Notes: generated from the letters alone by a model not told the origin. A stretch of 64,000 bases of DNA from Saprospiraceae bacterium (GCA_027488935.1 JAIYAP010000071.1:124001-188000); one strand, 5' to 3'. Shown: positions 36,782 through 45,983, counted from the stretch's first letter. Made by a program: numbers and translations.

Positions 36782-37867
36782 TTAAATCGCGGATTTTACA
36801 TCCAAGGCATCACGCAAACCATTGCCTACCAGGTTAAAAGCCAATACGGTGGCTGCGATGGTACAGGCGGGTACCAAGGCCATAAACGGTTTTCCCCCCA
36901 GTGCATATCCGTAATTTTCATTCAGCATGGAACCCCATGACGGCGCAGGTGGTTGCACGCCAAATCCCAGGTAACTTAATCCCGATTCAAGTAAAATAGC
37001 GGTGGCAAAATTACCCGCTGCAATGACCATTACAGGCCCCAACAAATTGGGCAAAAGGTGCACAAATAAAATCCGCATACGCGAAAACCCCATGCTTTTT
37101 GCAGCTTCTGCAAACGGTAAATCCCGCAAGGCCAACACTTGCCCCCGCACCATACGCGCCACATCGACCCACATGGTGAGTCCAACCGCCAAAAAAACAA
37201 TCCCAATCCCGCGCCCCAAGGCCAACACGATGGCAAAAACAAGCAACAACGTCGGTATAGACCAAACGGTGTTCACCACTAATAACACCAGGGCATCTAC
37301 CCTGCCACCAAAAAATCCACCCAAGGCACCCGCAACCAAACCGATGCTCAGCGATATCAATACTGCCAGTGCACCTACAAATAAAGAAACCCGAAAGCCC
37401 AATAACAAGCGACTCAGGGTACAGCGGCCATACTTATCGGTGCCTAGCACGTAATAATTGGTGTGTATGTTTGGGAGTGCTTGTCCGCTTTCGAGCAGGA
37501 GTGTACTTTCCTGGGACGGATTTTCGAAGCGATGAAAAAAAAGCGTATCGTGTTGTTGCCGAACTTTCGTGTCAGCCAGTGGCACGGATCGGAACGCATT
37601 GGGTTGACCGGTCCAGAGTTGTTGCCACCAGTTGTTTTTTTCTGTAAAGCGCGCCAAGGGTACTTCGAGGATTGCTACCCGAAAATAAGGTGGCTGGAGC
37701 GCAATTTCGGGAATTTGGTTGTTGGCGCCCGGCGTGTGGTCGGGGGCAAGAAAATACGCAAAAATGGCGATGAAAAAAGCCAACCCAATAAAGCTGGCCG
37801 CCAGGCGGGCGCGCAGGTTGGAGCGAAAGCGCTGCCCAAAGTTTTGATAAGCAGAAACAGACTCCAA
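36782..37867 (-). CDS. Peptide-type ABC transporter permease (OppC/DppC-like)
   Basis: A 361-residue permease with a membrane helix near the N terminus (about 22-42), a long periplasmic insert (about 45-150), and five more helices in the binding-protein-dependent transport domain. The coupling segment with EAAKSMGFSRMRILFVHLLP and the conserved LESGLSYLGFGVQPPAPSWG are OppC/DppC hallmarks. The periplasmic insert is longer than in typical OppC, which may be specific to Bacteroidota. No OppB, OppD/F or binding protein gene is adjacent. It starts 6 bases after the stop of the WecA/MraY-family gene, so the two are probably co-transcribed. Confidence 0.88.
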   Translation of the reverse strand: MESVSAYQNFGQRFRSNLRARLAASFIGLAFFIAIFAYFLAPDHTPGANNQIPEIALQPPYFRVAILEVPLARFTEKNNWWQQLWTGQPNAFRSVPLADTKVRQQHDTLFFHRFENPSQESTLLLESGQALPNIHTNYYVLGTDKYGRCTLSRLLLGFRVSLFVGALAVLISLSIGLVAGALGGFFGGRVDALVLLVVNTVWSIPTLLLVFAIVLALGRGIGIVFLAVGLTMWVDVARMVRGQVLALRDLPFAEAAKSMGFSRMRILFVHLLPNLLGPVMVIAAGNFATAILLESGLSYLGFGVQPPAPSWGSMLNENYGYALGGKPFMALVPACTIAATVLAFNLVGNGLRDALDVKSAI

Positions 37868-37873
37868 AGTAAA

Positions 37874-38929
37874 TTAGGTTTTAACAACCCGATATTTACG
37901 TGCGTATCGGGTCAGAAAAAACGTTAGGAAAAGCGCAAGGCTACACGTACAAGCCAATACGAACAAGGTGCCAAATTGGTTGAGCGCAATGACCATTGCA
38001 ATAAACAGCAAATTAACCGCGACCAGAATTGCGGTCGAATGCATGTGCGAAAAGCCACTGTCGAGCAACAAATGGTGAATATGGTTGCGGTCGGGATGAA
38101 AAGGCGAGCGCCCACCCGCAATTCGGATGGAAAACACCCGCAATGTATCGAAAAGCGGAAGAATCAGGATGCCCACCGCAATGGCTGGCGCGGCCCCAAA
38201 AGAAATATTGGGACGGTGCGAAAGGGCATGGTTCAATTCGATAAACTGAATGGCAAGGATAGAACAAGCCGTACCAATCATTAAAGAACCCGTATCGCCC
38301 ATAAATATTTTGGCGGGGGTAAAATTGTATTTCAAAAAAGCAATAATTGCACCGGCCAGCGAAAAAGCAACAATCGCAAAGGCCGACGAACCGACCGCCA
38401 AAAACCAGCTGCCCCAGGCAACACAAGCCAGTAAACCAACACTACCCGCCAAGCCATTGATTCCGTCAATAAGGTTGAATGCGTTTATAATACCCACAAT
38501 CACCACAACAGATAGCATAAAACTGGTGATTTCCGGGATGTCATACACCCCAAAAACACCATAGAAACTGGTAATGCGAATATTGGCTTTATAGGATACA
38601 ATTACCGCAACCAACAATTGGCCGGCAAATTTTTTAGTAGGAGAAACCGGGAGCAGGTCATCCAACACGCCCAGTAAAAAGATCAATACAAATGCTGCCA
38701 GGATATATTGCAGCACCCCAAACGATTGCATAGGCGTCCATAACACGATGGCACAAATCGCGCCGGCGAAAATAGCTACACCACCCAAAGAAGGGGTAGG
38801 TTCCTTGTGCGCACTGCGTTCGTTGGGCTTATCGTACAATCGGCGTTCCTTCGCCACCCGTATCACCACTGGAATAATGGTAAACGTGAGTGTAAAGGCC
38901 GTTATAAAGCCAAGCATGATGGGATACAT
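37874..38929 (-). CDS. WecA/MraY-family polyprenyl-phosphate sugar-1-phosphate transferase
   Basis: A 351-residue membrane enzyme with about ten helices. The family motifs are present: DKPNERSAHKEPTPSLGG near the N terminus, GVLDDLLPVSPTKKFAGQLL (the DD pair), FNLIDGINGLAGSVG, and FMGDTGSLMIG; the last His-rich loop is HPDRNHIHHLLLDSG, typical of WecA/TagO rather than MraY. It transfers a sugar-1-phosphate (often GlcNAc-1-P) to undecaprenyl phosphate, the first step of polysaccharide or O-antigen synthesis. The ATG at 38929 is chosen; an earlier one (38968) adds a poor extension. A TAGGTTTG box lies at 39042-39049. Confidence 0.9.
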   Translation of the reverse strand: MYPIMLGFITAFTLTFTIIPVVIRVAKERRLYDKPNERSAHKEPTPSLGGVAIFAGAICAIVLWTPMQSFGVLQYILAAFVLIFLLGVLDDLLPVSPTKKFAGQLLVAVIVSYKANIRITSFYGVFGVYDIPEITSFMLSVVVIVGIINAFNLIDGINGLAGSVGLLACVAWGSWFLAVGSSAFAIVAFSLAGAIIAFLKYNFTPAKIFMGDTGSLMIGTACSILAIQFIELNHALSHRPNISFGAAPAIAVGILILPLFDTLRVFSIRIAGGRSPFHPDRNHIHHLLLDSGFSHMHSTAILVAVNLLFIAMVIALNQFGTLFVLACTCSLALFLTFFLTRYARKYRVVKT

Positions 38930-39041
38930 ATTGGATGCAAAATTTTTTAAATGGATTAAAAACAGCACATGAAAGGTGTTTATATGGATTAAAAAAATGG
39001 AGCGACGGCTTCAAAACCCTCAATAAACTTCAGGGATTGTG

Positions 39042-39049
39042 CAAACCTA
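39042..39049 (-). promoter_or_regulatory. -7 box of the WecA-like/OppC-like operon
   Basis: TAGGTTTG on the minus strand, a full match to TAnnTTTG, about 113 bases before the ATG. No clear -33 TTTG. Confidence 0.45.
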
Positions 39050-39188
39050 CAACTAAACTCCTTTTTACGCACTTTTTATGTCGTAAAATCACCAATTTAT
39101 GTAGTGTTGCTTGGATACTTTTTTTGTGTGAAAGTTAAATCCACCGGCGTATTTTTTCGGAGAAACGGAGCATTTACTTTTCACCTAA

Positions 39189-39224
39189 ACAAAGCGCCCT
39201 CCAAACCGTGATTTGAAGGGCGCT
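39189..39224 (-). terminator. Terminator after the SPFH gene
   Basis: AGCGCCCT (39193-39200) pairs with AGGGCGCT (39217-39224); after a one-base mismatch CAAA pairs with TTTG. On the minus strand TTTGTTT follows. It is 32 bases after the SPFH stop. Confidence 0.7.
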
Positions 39225-39256
39225 CCTGTATAATAAGGAAGATAAACGGACCTTAA

Positions 39257-40195
39257 TTATTTTTGGTCTAAACCGCCCGAATAGTCGAGGCGATTGAGCG
39301 CCATCAATTCTTTCAAGGTTTTTTGCATACCATCAATGGAGCCATCGAGGAAAATGATGTTGCCTTTGCCGTTTTCAGAGAAGTTTTTCACCGCTTCTGT
39401 CCACATGGAGAACAAAATCACCGAAGTATCCAGGTTGGCGGTTTGCATTTCTTTGGCTGCCTGGCTCATACCTTTTGCCACTTCTTCGCGGAAAAGTGCC
39501 ACGGCCTGACCACGCATGCGCGCTGCCTCGCGTTCGGCTTCTGCGGCAATTTTGATCGCGTTACCTTCGGCCTCTGCGGCTTTGGTTTTGGTAATCAACA
39601 AAGCCTGGCCTTCATTTTCAGCAGCCGCTTTCAAGTTGTTGGCCGCTACAATTTTCGACATGGAGCGCATCACTTCTTCATCGAAGGTGATGTCGTTGAT
39701 TTGCAGGTCGATGAGGTGAAAACCCCACTCTTCCAGCATATGATCCACGTTTCCTTTTACGGCTTCCGTGATTTCGCGGCGCAGGCTCAGGATTTCCTGT
39801 TGCTTTTTGGTCGCAACAAATGCACGAATGCTGCCCTCTACGGTGCGCGACAAAGTGGCCATAAAATCGCGGTCGCTCACAAACTTGAACGCTACTTTTT
39901 TTACGGTTTCCTCGGCATTATCCATCACTGCAAACAACAACAGGGAGGTAAAATGCACATTGGCCTGGTCGATCGTAACCGCCTGGAAGGTAATTTCAAC
40001 CGCGCGGTTCTGCACCGAAATGCGTTTGAAAATGGTTTCAATCAAGGGAATTCGGAAATTTAAACCAGGATACAAGGTTCGGTTGTATTTTCCGAAAATA
40101 GTGGTGATTCCTACTGTACCTTGTTGAACGGTAACAAGGCTCAGGAAGATCACCGCGATGAGAATAGCGATATAGATCATCGGTGATTCAAACAT
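39257..40195 (-). CDS. SPFH/stomatin-like (band 7) membrane protein
   Basis: A 312-residue stomatin/prohibitin-type protein. One N-terminal membrane helix (about 5-23), then the band 7 domain (TVQQGTVGITTIFGKYNRTL, YPGLNFRIPLIE, QNRAVEITFQAVTIDQANVH), and a coiled-coil region rich in Ala and Glu (AEAEGNAIKIAAEAEREAA, about 215-250) that drives oligomerisation. Such proteins form large membrane assemblies and often help control proteases or membrane order. No NfeD partner gene lies beside it. A TAACCTTG box (40218-40225 on the minus strand) and a terminator suggest a single-gene unit. Confidence 0.9.
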   Translation of the reverse strand: MFESPMIYIAILIAVIFLSLVTVQQGTVGITTIFGKYNRTLYPGLNFRIPLIETIFKRISVQNRAVEITFQAVTIDQANVHFTSLLLFAVMDNAEETVKKVAFKFVSDRDFMATLSRTVEGSIRAFVATKKQQEILSLRREITEAVKGNVDHMLEEWGFHLIDLQINDITFDEEVMRSMSKIVAANNLKAAAENEGQALLITKTKAAEAEGNAIKIAAEAEREAARMRGQAVALFREEVAKGMSQAAKEMQTANLDTSVILFSMWTEAVKNFSENGKGNIIFLDGSIDGMQKTLKELMALNRLDYSGGLDQK

Positions 40196-40295
40196 TGGTT
40201 TAGTTGATTGCTTTATGCAAGGTTAAAAGTGTTCGGAAAGGTAGGTGTTTTCAGCAAAATGAACCAGCGCGTACCAAAACTCCCGACGCAAGGAT

Positions 40296-40303
40296 TACTT
40301 TTG
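40296..40303 (+). promoter_or_regulatory. -7 box of the TonB-receptor gene
   Basis: TACTTTTG, a full match, 20 bases before the ATG at 40324. No -33 TTTG. Confidence 0.5.
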
Positions 40304-40323
40304 CTCATCATTGAATTTCGACC

Positions 40324-42678
40324 ATGAAAGTAGATAAATACTTGTTTTGCGCAGCACTATTCTTGTTTTTTTTCAAAACAAATGCACAAACCCTGCGGGG
40401 AACTGTGCGCGATGCTGATTCGGGGGCGCCGTTGACGGGTGCAACCGCCATTTTACTCAAAATGCAAACCGGGGCCGACACCTTGAGTTTGGCCACTAAT
40501 CCGTCGGGTGCTTTTCAGTTTGAAGGCCTGAAACCGGGCTATTACCGCTTATTAACGACGGCCAATGGTTATGAATCCCAATTGATTGGCGAAATCAACA
40601 TCGCCGCCGGGAAGGCACAATTGCTGGAAATTGCCTTGAGCCGCAGCGCCACGACCCTGCCCCGGGTAACCATCAGCAGTTCGGTACCCGGCCGGCGACC
40701 GTTACAGCCTTTGAGTGAAATTCCGCTCACGCGCGATCAGACGCTGCGTTTTCCGGCCATGTATTTTGATCCTGCCCGCCTGGCAGCCGCTTTTGCCGGC
40801 GTAGCACAAACAGACGATGGCATCAACGGCATGAGTATTCGGGGCAACAACCCGGGCGGCGTGCGCTGGCGTTTGGAAGGCGTGGAGGTGGTGAATCCCA
40901 ACCATTTGCCCAATGCAGGCACATTTGATGACCGACCTGCCTCGGCGAGCGGCGGCGTATTGATGTTCTCAGCACAATTGCTTGATAATTCGTCGTTGCT
41001 AACGGGTTCATTTCCAGCAGGGTTTGGCGATGCCTTGGGGGGCGTGATGGATATGAATATGCGGCGTGGCAACCCGGATCGGCACGAATTTACGGCACAA
41101 GCCGGATTAATCGGATTAGACTTGGCCGCAGAAGGCCCATTATTTAAAAAGGGTAAAAACGCTTATTTAGTCAATTACCGCTACTCCACCGTAGGTTTGC
41201 TGGGTAAAATGGGCATCACCTTTGGCGGTGAAAAAATCGGGTTTCAGGATTTATCGTTCAAAACTAATTTTACAGGAAAAAAAGGCGGCGAATGGACCCT
41301 TTTTGGCGTTGGCGGCGTGAGTTCCAATATTTTTCGTGCGGAAGGAGACACCATCAAGCAATACAAAGACCTTTTTGACATTGATTTTCATTCCCGCACG
41401 GGCATTATTGGCTTGTCGTACCGGGCGGTGTTTGGCCCAAAAACCTGGATAAAAACGGCCATTGCTGTATCGGGGCAGAAGAACGAACGCAGCGCCAACA
41501 GCAATACGGAAGTAAATACAGTCGATGAAAATTTGGAAACCCATACCGGATTGAGTGTGGTTATTTTTCATAAAATAAATGATCGAAATCGCTTGAGTGG
41601 CGGTTTGAACGGCCAATACATTTATTACGATGCGTTTTCGACCCGAAACCTGGCCGTACAATATGAAGGCAAGGTAGAAATTGGTCAGGCCCAACCCTGG
41701 GTGAACTGGGATTGGTTTTCGGACAATCGATTGGTGCAGGTAAAATTGGGGCTCCATGCCAATATTTATCGCACCCTAGAATCGAATGCACAAGGCGACG
41801 AAAATCTTGAGCCGAGGGCATCGATTAGTTACCGATTTGCGCGGGCACATGTTCTGACGGCAGCGTACGGATTTCACAGCCAGTTAAATCCGCTTTGGCT
41901 GGAAGCGGATACACGCCGTGGTTTTATAGGATACTTTCAAAGATATCCCAATCGGGGGTCGGGTTTTGTGCGGGCTCATCATGTTGGGTTGCGCCACACT
42001 TGGAATGTCTCTGACGCGCTTTCCGTTAAAACTGAATTATTTTATCAGCGACAGTATGATATTCCAATATCCAACCAACAAAATAGTTTTTCTTTGGTCA
42101 ACCAAACCTTGCTTCAGCCTTTGAATAATTTGTTAATTTTTGGCTTTGCAGAAAACAAAGGGCTGGAAATCAGTGTAGACCGCGCCTTGAATAACAATTG
42201 GTTTATGGCCTTGAATACGACCTTGTTTTCGGCGCGTTACCAGGGAAATGACGGTATTTGGCGCAATGCGCGCTGGGACCTGGGGCACTTGGCCAATGCC
42301 ACGGTAGGAAAAGAATGGTACCGCGAACGTTCGGAAGATAAAGTAAAGGCGTTTGGCATCAATGGCCGATTGGTTTGGACAGGCGGTTATCGGGCCATGG
42401 AAATCGACGCCGTTGCGTCTGAAGCAGCGAAAACCACCGTTTTTGATACTGATGGAGGCTTTCAGGTGCGGCAATCCGATTATTTCCGCTTCGATTTGCG
42501 GGTTTATTGGAAGCGCAGTTTGGGCGCCCGGCGGAATAGTACCTTTGCCATGGATTTTCAAAATGTGACCGGGCAGAAAAACATGGCTTATCGGTTTTAT
42601 GATCCGTTCACAAAAAAAATAGAAACAAAGTATCAATTAGAATTTGTGCCCAACCTGAGTTGGCGGCTTGAATTTTAA
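40324..42678 (+). CDS. TonB-dependent receptor with carboxypeptidase-like N domain
   Basis: A 784-residue outer-membrane protein. A signal peptide (about 1-21, ending NAQ) is followed by a carboxypeptidase regulatory-like domain (about 22-105: LRGTVRDADSGAPLTGATAI), a plug domain (about 130-240: GVAQTDDGINGMSIRGNNPG) and a 22-strand-type barrel ending in an aromatic residue (NLSWRLEF). It takes up an unknown ligand using TonB energy. It lacks the STN domain, and no SusD-like gene follows, so it is not a classical SusCD glycan system. The RNase H gene begins 13 bases after its stop. Confidence 0.88.
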   Translation: MKVDKYLFCAALFLFFFKTNAQTLRGTVRDADSGAPLTGATAILLKMQTGADTLSLATNPSGAFQFEGLKPGYYRLLTTANGYESQLIGEINIAAGKAQLLEIALSRSATTLPRVTISSSVPGRRPLQPLSEIPLTRDQTLRFPAMYFDPARLAAAFAGVAQTDDGINGMSIRGNNPGGVRWRLEGVEVVNPNHLPNAGTFDDRPASASGGVLMFSAQLLDNSSLLTGSFPAGFGDALGGVMDMNMRRGNPDRHEFTAQAGLIGLDLAAEGPLFKKGKNAYLVNYRYSTVGLLGKMGITFGGEKIGFQDLSFKTNFTGKKGGEWTLFGVGGVSSNIFRAEGDTIKQYKDLFDIDFHSRTGIIGLSYRAVFGPKTWIKTAIAVSGQKNERSANSNTEVNTVDENLETHTGLSVVIFHKINDRNRLSGGLNGQYIYYDAFSTRNLAVQYEGKVEIGQAQPWVNWDWFSDNRLVQVKLGLHANIYRTLESNAQGDENLEPRASISYRFARAHVLTAAYGFHSQLNPLWLEADTRRGFIGYFQRYPNRGSGFVRAHHVGLRHTWNVSDALSVKTELFYQRQYDIPISNQQNSFSLVNQTLLQPLNNLLIFGFAENKGLEISVDRALNNNWFMALNTTLFSARYQGNDGIWRNARWDLGHLANATVGKEWYRERSEDKVKAFGINGRLVWTGGYRAMEIDAVASEAAKTTVFDTDGGFQVRQSDYFRFDLRVYWKRSLGARRNSTFAMDFQNVTGQKNMAYRFYDPFTKKIETKYQLEFVPNLSWRLEF

Positions 42679-42691
42679 AAGACCAAATTTT

Positions 42692-43318
42692 ATGGCAAAA
42701 CAAAAATTTTACGTGGTGTGGGAAGGGCATACGCCGGGCATTTACGATACCTGGGAAGCCTGTAAGCGGCAGGTAGACGGGTTTCAGCAAGCAAAATACA
42801 AAAGTTTTGAAAGCCGGGCGGAAGCCGAAAAGGCGTTAAAAAGCAAATATTGGGATTATATAAAAAAAAGTGCAGGCACGGCACCTACTGCCAAAGCGCC
42901 CGCCAGTTCCATTGTCCGTGACAGCATCGCCACGGATGCTGCCTGTAGCGGCAACCCGGGTGACATGGAGTACCAGGGCGTACACATCGCCACCGGGAAA
43001 TTGATTTTTCACATGGGGCCGCTACCAGAAGGCACCAATAATATCGGGGAGTTTTTGGCTATTGTGCACGCTTTGGCCTGGTTGAAGCAACAGGGGCGAC
43101 CCGACATGCCGATCTATACCGATTCGCGCAATGCGATGTTGTGGATAAAAGCCAAAACCTGCCGCACTAAATTGGAACGCACCAAACGCAACGTACCTAT
43201 TTTTGAATTGATCGATCGGGCTGAGAAATGGCTGGCGGTCAACAAAGTAACCAACCCGATTATTAAGTGGGAAACCAAAACCTGGGGGGAAATTCCGGCC
43301 GATTTTGGGCGTAAGTGA
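42692..43318 (+). CDS. Ribonuclease H with viroplasmin-like N domain
   Basis: A 208-residue protein. Residues 1-50 are a viroplasmin/RHBD-type domain (KFYVVWEGHTPGIYDTWEAC, SRAEAEKALKSKYW) that binds RNA-DNA hybrids. Residues about 75-208 are RNase H type 1: the catalytic acids are Asp in SIATDAACSGNPG, Glu in NNIGEFLAIVHAL, Asp in IYTDSRNAMLWI and Asp in EIPADFGRK. It degrades RNA in hybrids, for example R-loops and primers. The ATG at 42692 is used; the longer frame overlaps the receptor gene. It follows the receptor gene closely but is unrelated in function. The alternative call is a family-specific reverse RNase H; the motif set makes this unlikely. Confidence 0.93.
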   Translation: MAKQKFYVVWEGHTPGIYDTWEACKRQVDGFQQAKYKSFESRAEAEKALKSKYWDYIKKSAGTAPTAKAPASSIVRDSIATDAACSGNPGDMEYQGVHIATGKLIFHMGPLPEGTNNIGEFLAIVHALAWLKQQGRPDMPIYTDSRNAMLWIKAKTCRTKLERTKRNVPIFELIDRAEKWLAVNKVTNPIIKWETKTWGEIPADFGRK

Positions 43319-43504
43319 GGCGCAAAGCGGTTTGTTTTTGTACGTACAGGTTTCGCTCAAATTTTGTTTTTTAAACAGCCTGATTTGTGAAACGGCTTGT
43401 TTACAAAAAAATAACATCAAAATATTAAGTGTTATAACAACTAATATTGATACACGTTGTTTCTTTGCTGTGATTCTTTTTTAAACTTAAAAAATAAATA
43501 AAAA

Positions 43505-44041
43505 ATGGCTACTTCAACCTGGCAATTAGATGCTGCACACACAGACATCGCTTTTCGTGTTCGTCACCTGCTTGTTGCAACTGCAACGGGTAAATTCACC
43601 GCATTCACCTCGCAGGCAACTACCGAGGAAGATGATTTTTCAACCGTACAAGTTGAATTCAATGTAGAAACTGCTTCCATCGAAACGGGTGTTAATGACC
43701 GCAACAACCACTTGAAAAGCGACGATTTTTTTGCAAGTGCAGCCTACCCGAACATGGTGTTCAAATCTACGGGTATGAAGCACATCGAGGACGACAAATA
43801 CCAATTGACGGGTGATTTGACTATCCGTGACATCACCAAGCCTGTTACCCTGGATGTAGAATTTGGCGGTATTGCGAAAGACCCTTGGGGCAACATCAAA
43901 GCAGGTTTTGAAGTGACCGGTAAAATCAAACGCAAAGAATTTGGTTTGTCATGGGATGCACTTACAGAAGCGGGCGGCGCAGTAGTAAGCGATGAGGTGA
44001 AAATTCATGCGAATTTGGAGTACGCGAAAGTGGTGGCTTAA
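43505..44041 (+). CDS. YceI family protein
   Basis: A 178-residue lipocalin-like barrel of the YceI family, which binds isoprenoid-type amphiphiles in characterised members. Motifs: TWQLDAAHTDIAFRVRHLLV at the start, VEFNVETASIETGVNDRNNH, LKSDDFFASAAYPNMVFKST, and LTIRDITKPVTLDVEFGG. Most YceI proteins are periplasmic, but no signal peptide is present here, so it should be cytoplasmic. The A-rich leader (AAAAAATAAATAAAAAATG) is typical of highly expressed Bacteroidota genes. A terminator follows (44069-44105). Confidence 0.95.
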   Translation: MATSTWQLDAAHTDIAFRVRHLLVATATGKFTAFTSQATTEEDDFSTVQVEFNVETASIETGVNDRNNHLKSDDFFASAAYPNMVFKSTGMKHIEDDKYQLTGDLTIRDITKPVTLDVEFGGIAKDPWGNIKAGFEVTGKIKRKEFGLSWDALTEAGGAVVSDEVKIHANLEYAKVVA

Positions 44042-44068
44042 GTTTTTTCCAATTAAAGATAAAAGACA

Positions 44069-44105
44069 ACAGGAGTCATTTCAAATATGAAATGGCTCCT
44101 GTTTA
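44069..44105 (+). terminator. Terminator after yceI, possibly bidirectional
   Basis: A 14-bp stem (ACAGGAGTCATTTC with GAAATGGCTCCTGT, including one T-G pair) and a loop of 6 bases; TTT follows on the plus strand, and TTGTCTTTT follows on the minus strand. It lies between two convergent genes. Confidence 0.7.
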
Positions 44106-44134
44106 ATGTTAGAAAAAATAACTACAGTAATATC

Positions 44135-44974
44135 TTACCAAGGACGGGGATCACCGCAGCGATAACCAACAGCATTTCGGAATCGAGCGTTTAGTCGTTG
44201 ATTGGCCTCGCTGCGCGCAATTGTACGCACACTTGTTGGCACCCAGGATTGCGATAGTTCTGCAATATCGCATAAGAATTCAACCTGGGCTTGGTTGGGG
44301 GAGTGAAAAAATGCTCCATCGGATGTGTACTTATGCATTTCACCAAAATCAAATGCACCTACTCCATGCCAATAATACCAATCGCATGAAGAACCGGTCA
44401 TGGTACATGCATCAATCGGTCCAGTCATATGGCTAGCGATATAATTTCTTTTATGCTGCCAATGGTGCCACGCTTCGTGGATATAATCTCCAGCACGAGT
44501 TGCTGGATTTCCAGTGGCTGCCCTTTGGTCAAATAACAAACATCCCATATCTGTTCTTGCGTTACTTACCGCTGCTTGTGCTAACCAGGCCCTGCTAGCG
44601 CTTGGTGCATAACGAATTTGATCGTGGTTAGGCGAAGACCAAGCCTCCGCTGCTTGCCGATAATCAAGCGTTGAATGCCATTGCGAAGCATAATTATCGG
44701 TAAGTCCATAGGTTAACAAATAGGATGCATTTACCGCTTTGGGATATGGAAGTGCAATATTACAGGCATCGCGAAATCCCCAGGTTCCCCAGTCGCTATC
44801 AAACATGCGATAGGCTTGGTATTGCCAGAGTACAAAATCCCACCAACAATTATGGGTAGCCCAAAGATCACTTTCTGCCTGTGATGGACCATCATTGCAC
44901 TGTGCATGGAGCGATACAAATTGAAGGTTGGTTGCCAATAGAATGGCAAGAATCGTTTTCAGAATCTGTTTCAT
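44135..44974 (-). CDS. Secreted protein with HExxH motif, putative metallopeptidase
   Basis: A 279-residue protein with a signal peptide (cleavage after LHA, mature start near residue 25). I do not recognise its family. It contains HEAWH at residues 166-170 within a helix-like segment (GDYIHEAWHHWQHKRNY), the zinc-binding pattern of zincins; candidates for the third ligand are Glu212 (DFGEMHKY) and Glu232 (AQVEFLCDIAEL). Eight cysteines in the mature part suggest disulfides and an extracytoplasmic site. Trp and Tyr are frequent in the N-terminal half. It lies 11 bases after the lipoprotein gene, which is upstream in the same transcript. A peptidase role is inferred from the motif only. Confidence 0.6.
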   Translation of the reverse strand: MKQILKTILAILLATNLQFVSLHAQCNDGPSQAESDLWATHNCWWDFVLWQYQAYRMFDSDWGTWGFRDACNIALPYPKAVNASYLLTYGLTDNYASQWHSTLDYRQAAEAWSSPNHDQIRYAPSASRAWLAQAAVSNARTDMGCLLFDQRAATGNPATRAGDYIHEAWHHWQHKRNYIASHMTGPIDACTMTGSSCDWYYWHGVGAFDFGEMHKYTSDGAFFHSPNQAQVEFLCDIAELSQSWVPTSVRTIARSEANQRLNARFRNAVGYRCGDPRPW

Positions 44975-44985
44975 GGTAGGGAGAT

Positions 44986-45816
44986 TTATTGTTTTCTTTC
45001 AAATTTGGGTGGAGTAATAGGTTTCACAAATTTTGTAGTGTCGGGTCGCGTACGTTTTTCTGTTCCCTCACCAGGCGCTTCTGCCTTTTCATTTGGATGC
45101 TGCTCATAAAACTGATCAACCTTTGCGTTGAATGTTTTGGCATCTTTTTCACGAAGGAATCGTACACGATCAAGGTAAATCAGATCCTCTTTCCGAAGAG
45201 ATTGTTTTAACTTTGCCTTAATATCATCGGTATCACCATGGTTGAACAGATAAGCATCAATTGCAGCTGCGCGCACCGCTTTAGATGGATGTTTTACAAT
45301 TACATTTAAAGTAGCCCTATCCGACTCATTGGTTTTTAAATATGCCAAGGACTCCACTGCTTTTGACGAAATCATTTCAATAACATCACCGGAGTTCAGG
45401 CCGCCATGCGGGGTCTCTTTAACCGTAGGGATGGGCCGATTTATTTGTTTTTCCAGCCATTTCTGACTGGATGGATTTTGCAATTCTCCAATTAGAGAAA
45501 GTACAACCAAACTGTAACTAAGATCCAAAGTATCAACTTTTTCAAATCGATCGATCAAGGCCTTGAGTACTTCAGAGTTTTGGCTCGATTTTTTGATTTC
45601 TTCGCGGATCTTTTCCCGTTCATCCAAGCCAGAAGCAGATGCCCATTTAATAAATGCATCTACATTTATTGGAGTAAGGTCTACTGGTTTGGGCTTGGCA
45701 ATCACGGTTGGATTCGTCGATTGTCGGGGTGGATCTGGTGGCTTTTCGGTTTCGGTTTGCTTTTTAGTGCAGCCGACCAAGAGGCCTACCAGCAGAAGCA
45801 TTTGAAATGTTTTCAT
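44986..45816 (-). CDS. HEAT-like lipoprotein, unknown function
   Basis: A 276-residue lipoprotein (lipobox LVGC, Cys16) with a Pro/Lys/Thr-rich linker to about residue 50. The folded part is all helical with HEAT/ARM-like pairs: VLKALIDRFEKVDTLDLSYS, SSQKWLEKQI, SKAVESLAYLKTNESDRATL, HPSKAVRAAAIDAYLFNHGD. Such folds bind proteins. The C terminus is charged and Pro-rich. It is the first gene of a two-gene unit with the HExxH protein (11-base gap), so it could be a partner or inhibitor. A 389-base region upstream holds two inverted repeats. Confidence 0.6.
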   Translation of the reverse strand: MKTFQMLLLVGLLVGCTKKQTETEKPPDPPRQSTNPTVIAKPKPVDLTPINVDAFIKWASASGLDEREKIREEIKKSSQNSEVLKALIDRFEKVDTLDLSYSLVVLSLIGELQNPSSQKWLEKQINRPIPTVKETPHGGLNSGDVIEMISSKAVESLAYLKTNESDRATLNVIVKHPSKAVRAAAIDAYLFNHGDTDDIKAKLKQSLRKEDLIYLDRVRFLREKDAKTFNAKVDQFYEQHPNEKAEAPGEGTEKRTRPDTTKFVKPITPPKFERKQ

Positions 45817-45983
45817 GTTAGAGGTTTTTTAAAATGAAATAGTAGAATGAGGCTGAGCATAAAGCATCCATATTTCACCCTGGAATGAGACAAGGTAAAA
45901 TTGAACTGAGCATTGTCAAAACGACAATCAGCTAGCGGTCGGATACTGAAAATTGCAGGTAAATGTGATTTTGGAAGAAGTCA

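Larger units (their letters stand above)
38930..39256. other. 327-base intergenic region
   Basis: It holds the promoter and about 100-base leader of the WecA-like gene (box at 39042-39049) and the terminator of the SPFH gene (39189-39224). The short open frame at 38935-39138 on the plus strand has no support. Confidence 0.6.

Noticed and set aside
43438-43490. Promoter boxes upstream of yceI (TAATATTG, TTTCTTTG)
   Set aside because: Each has a mismatch to TAnnTTTG and no -33 partner at 17-21 bases; a promoter is likely here but cannot be placed.
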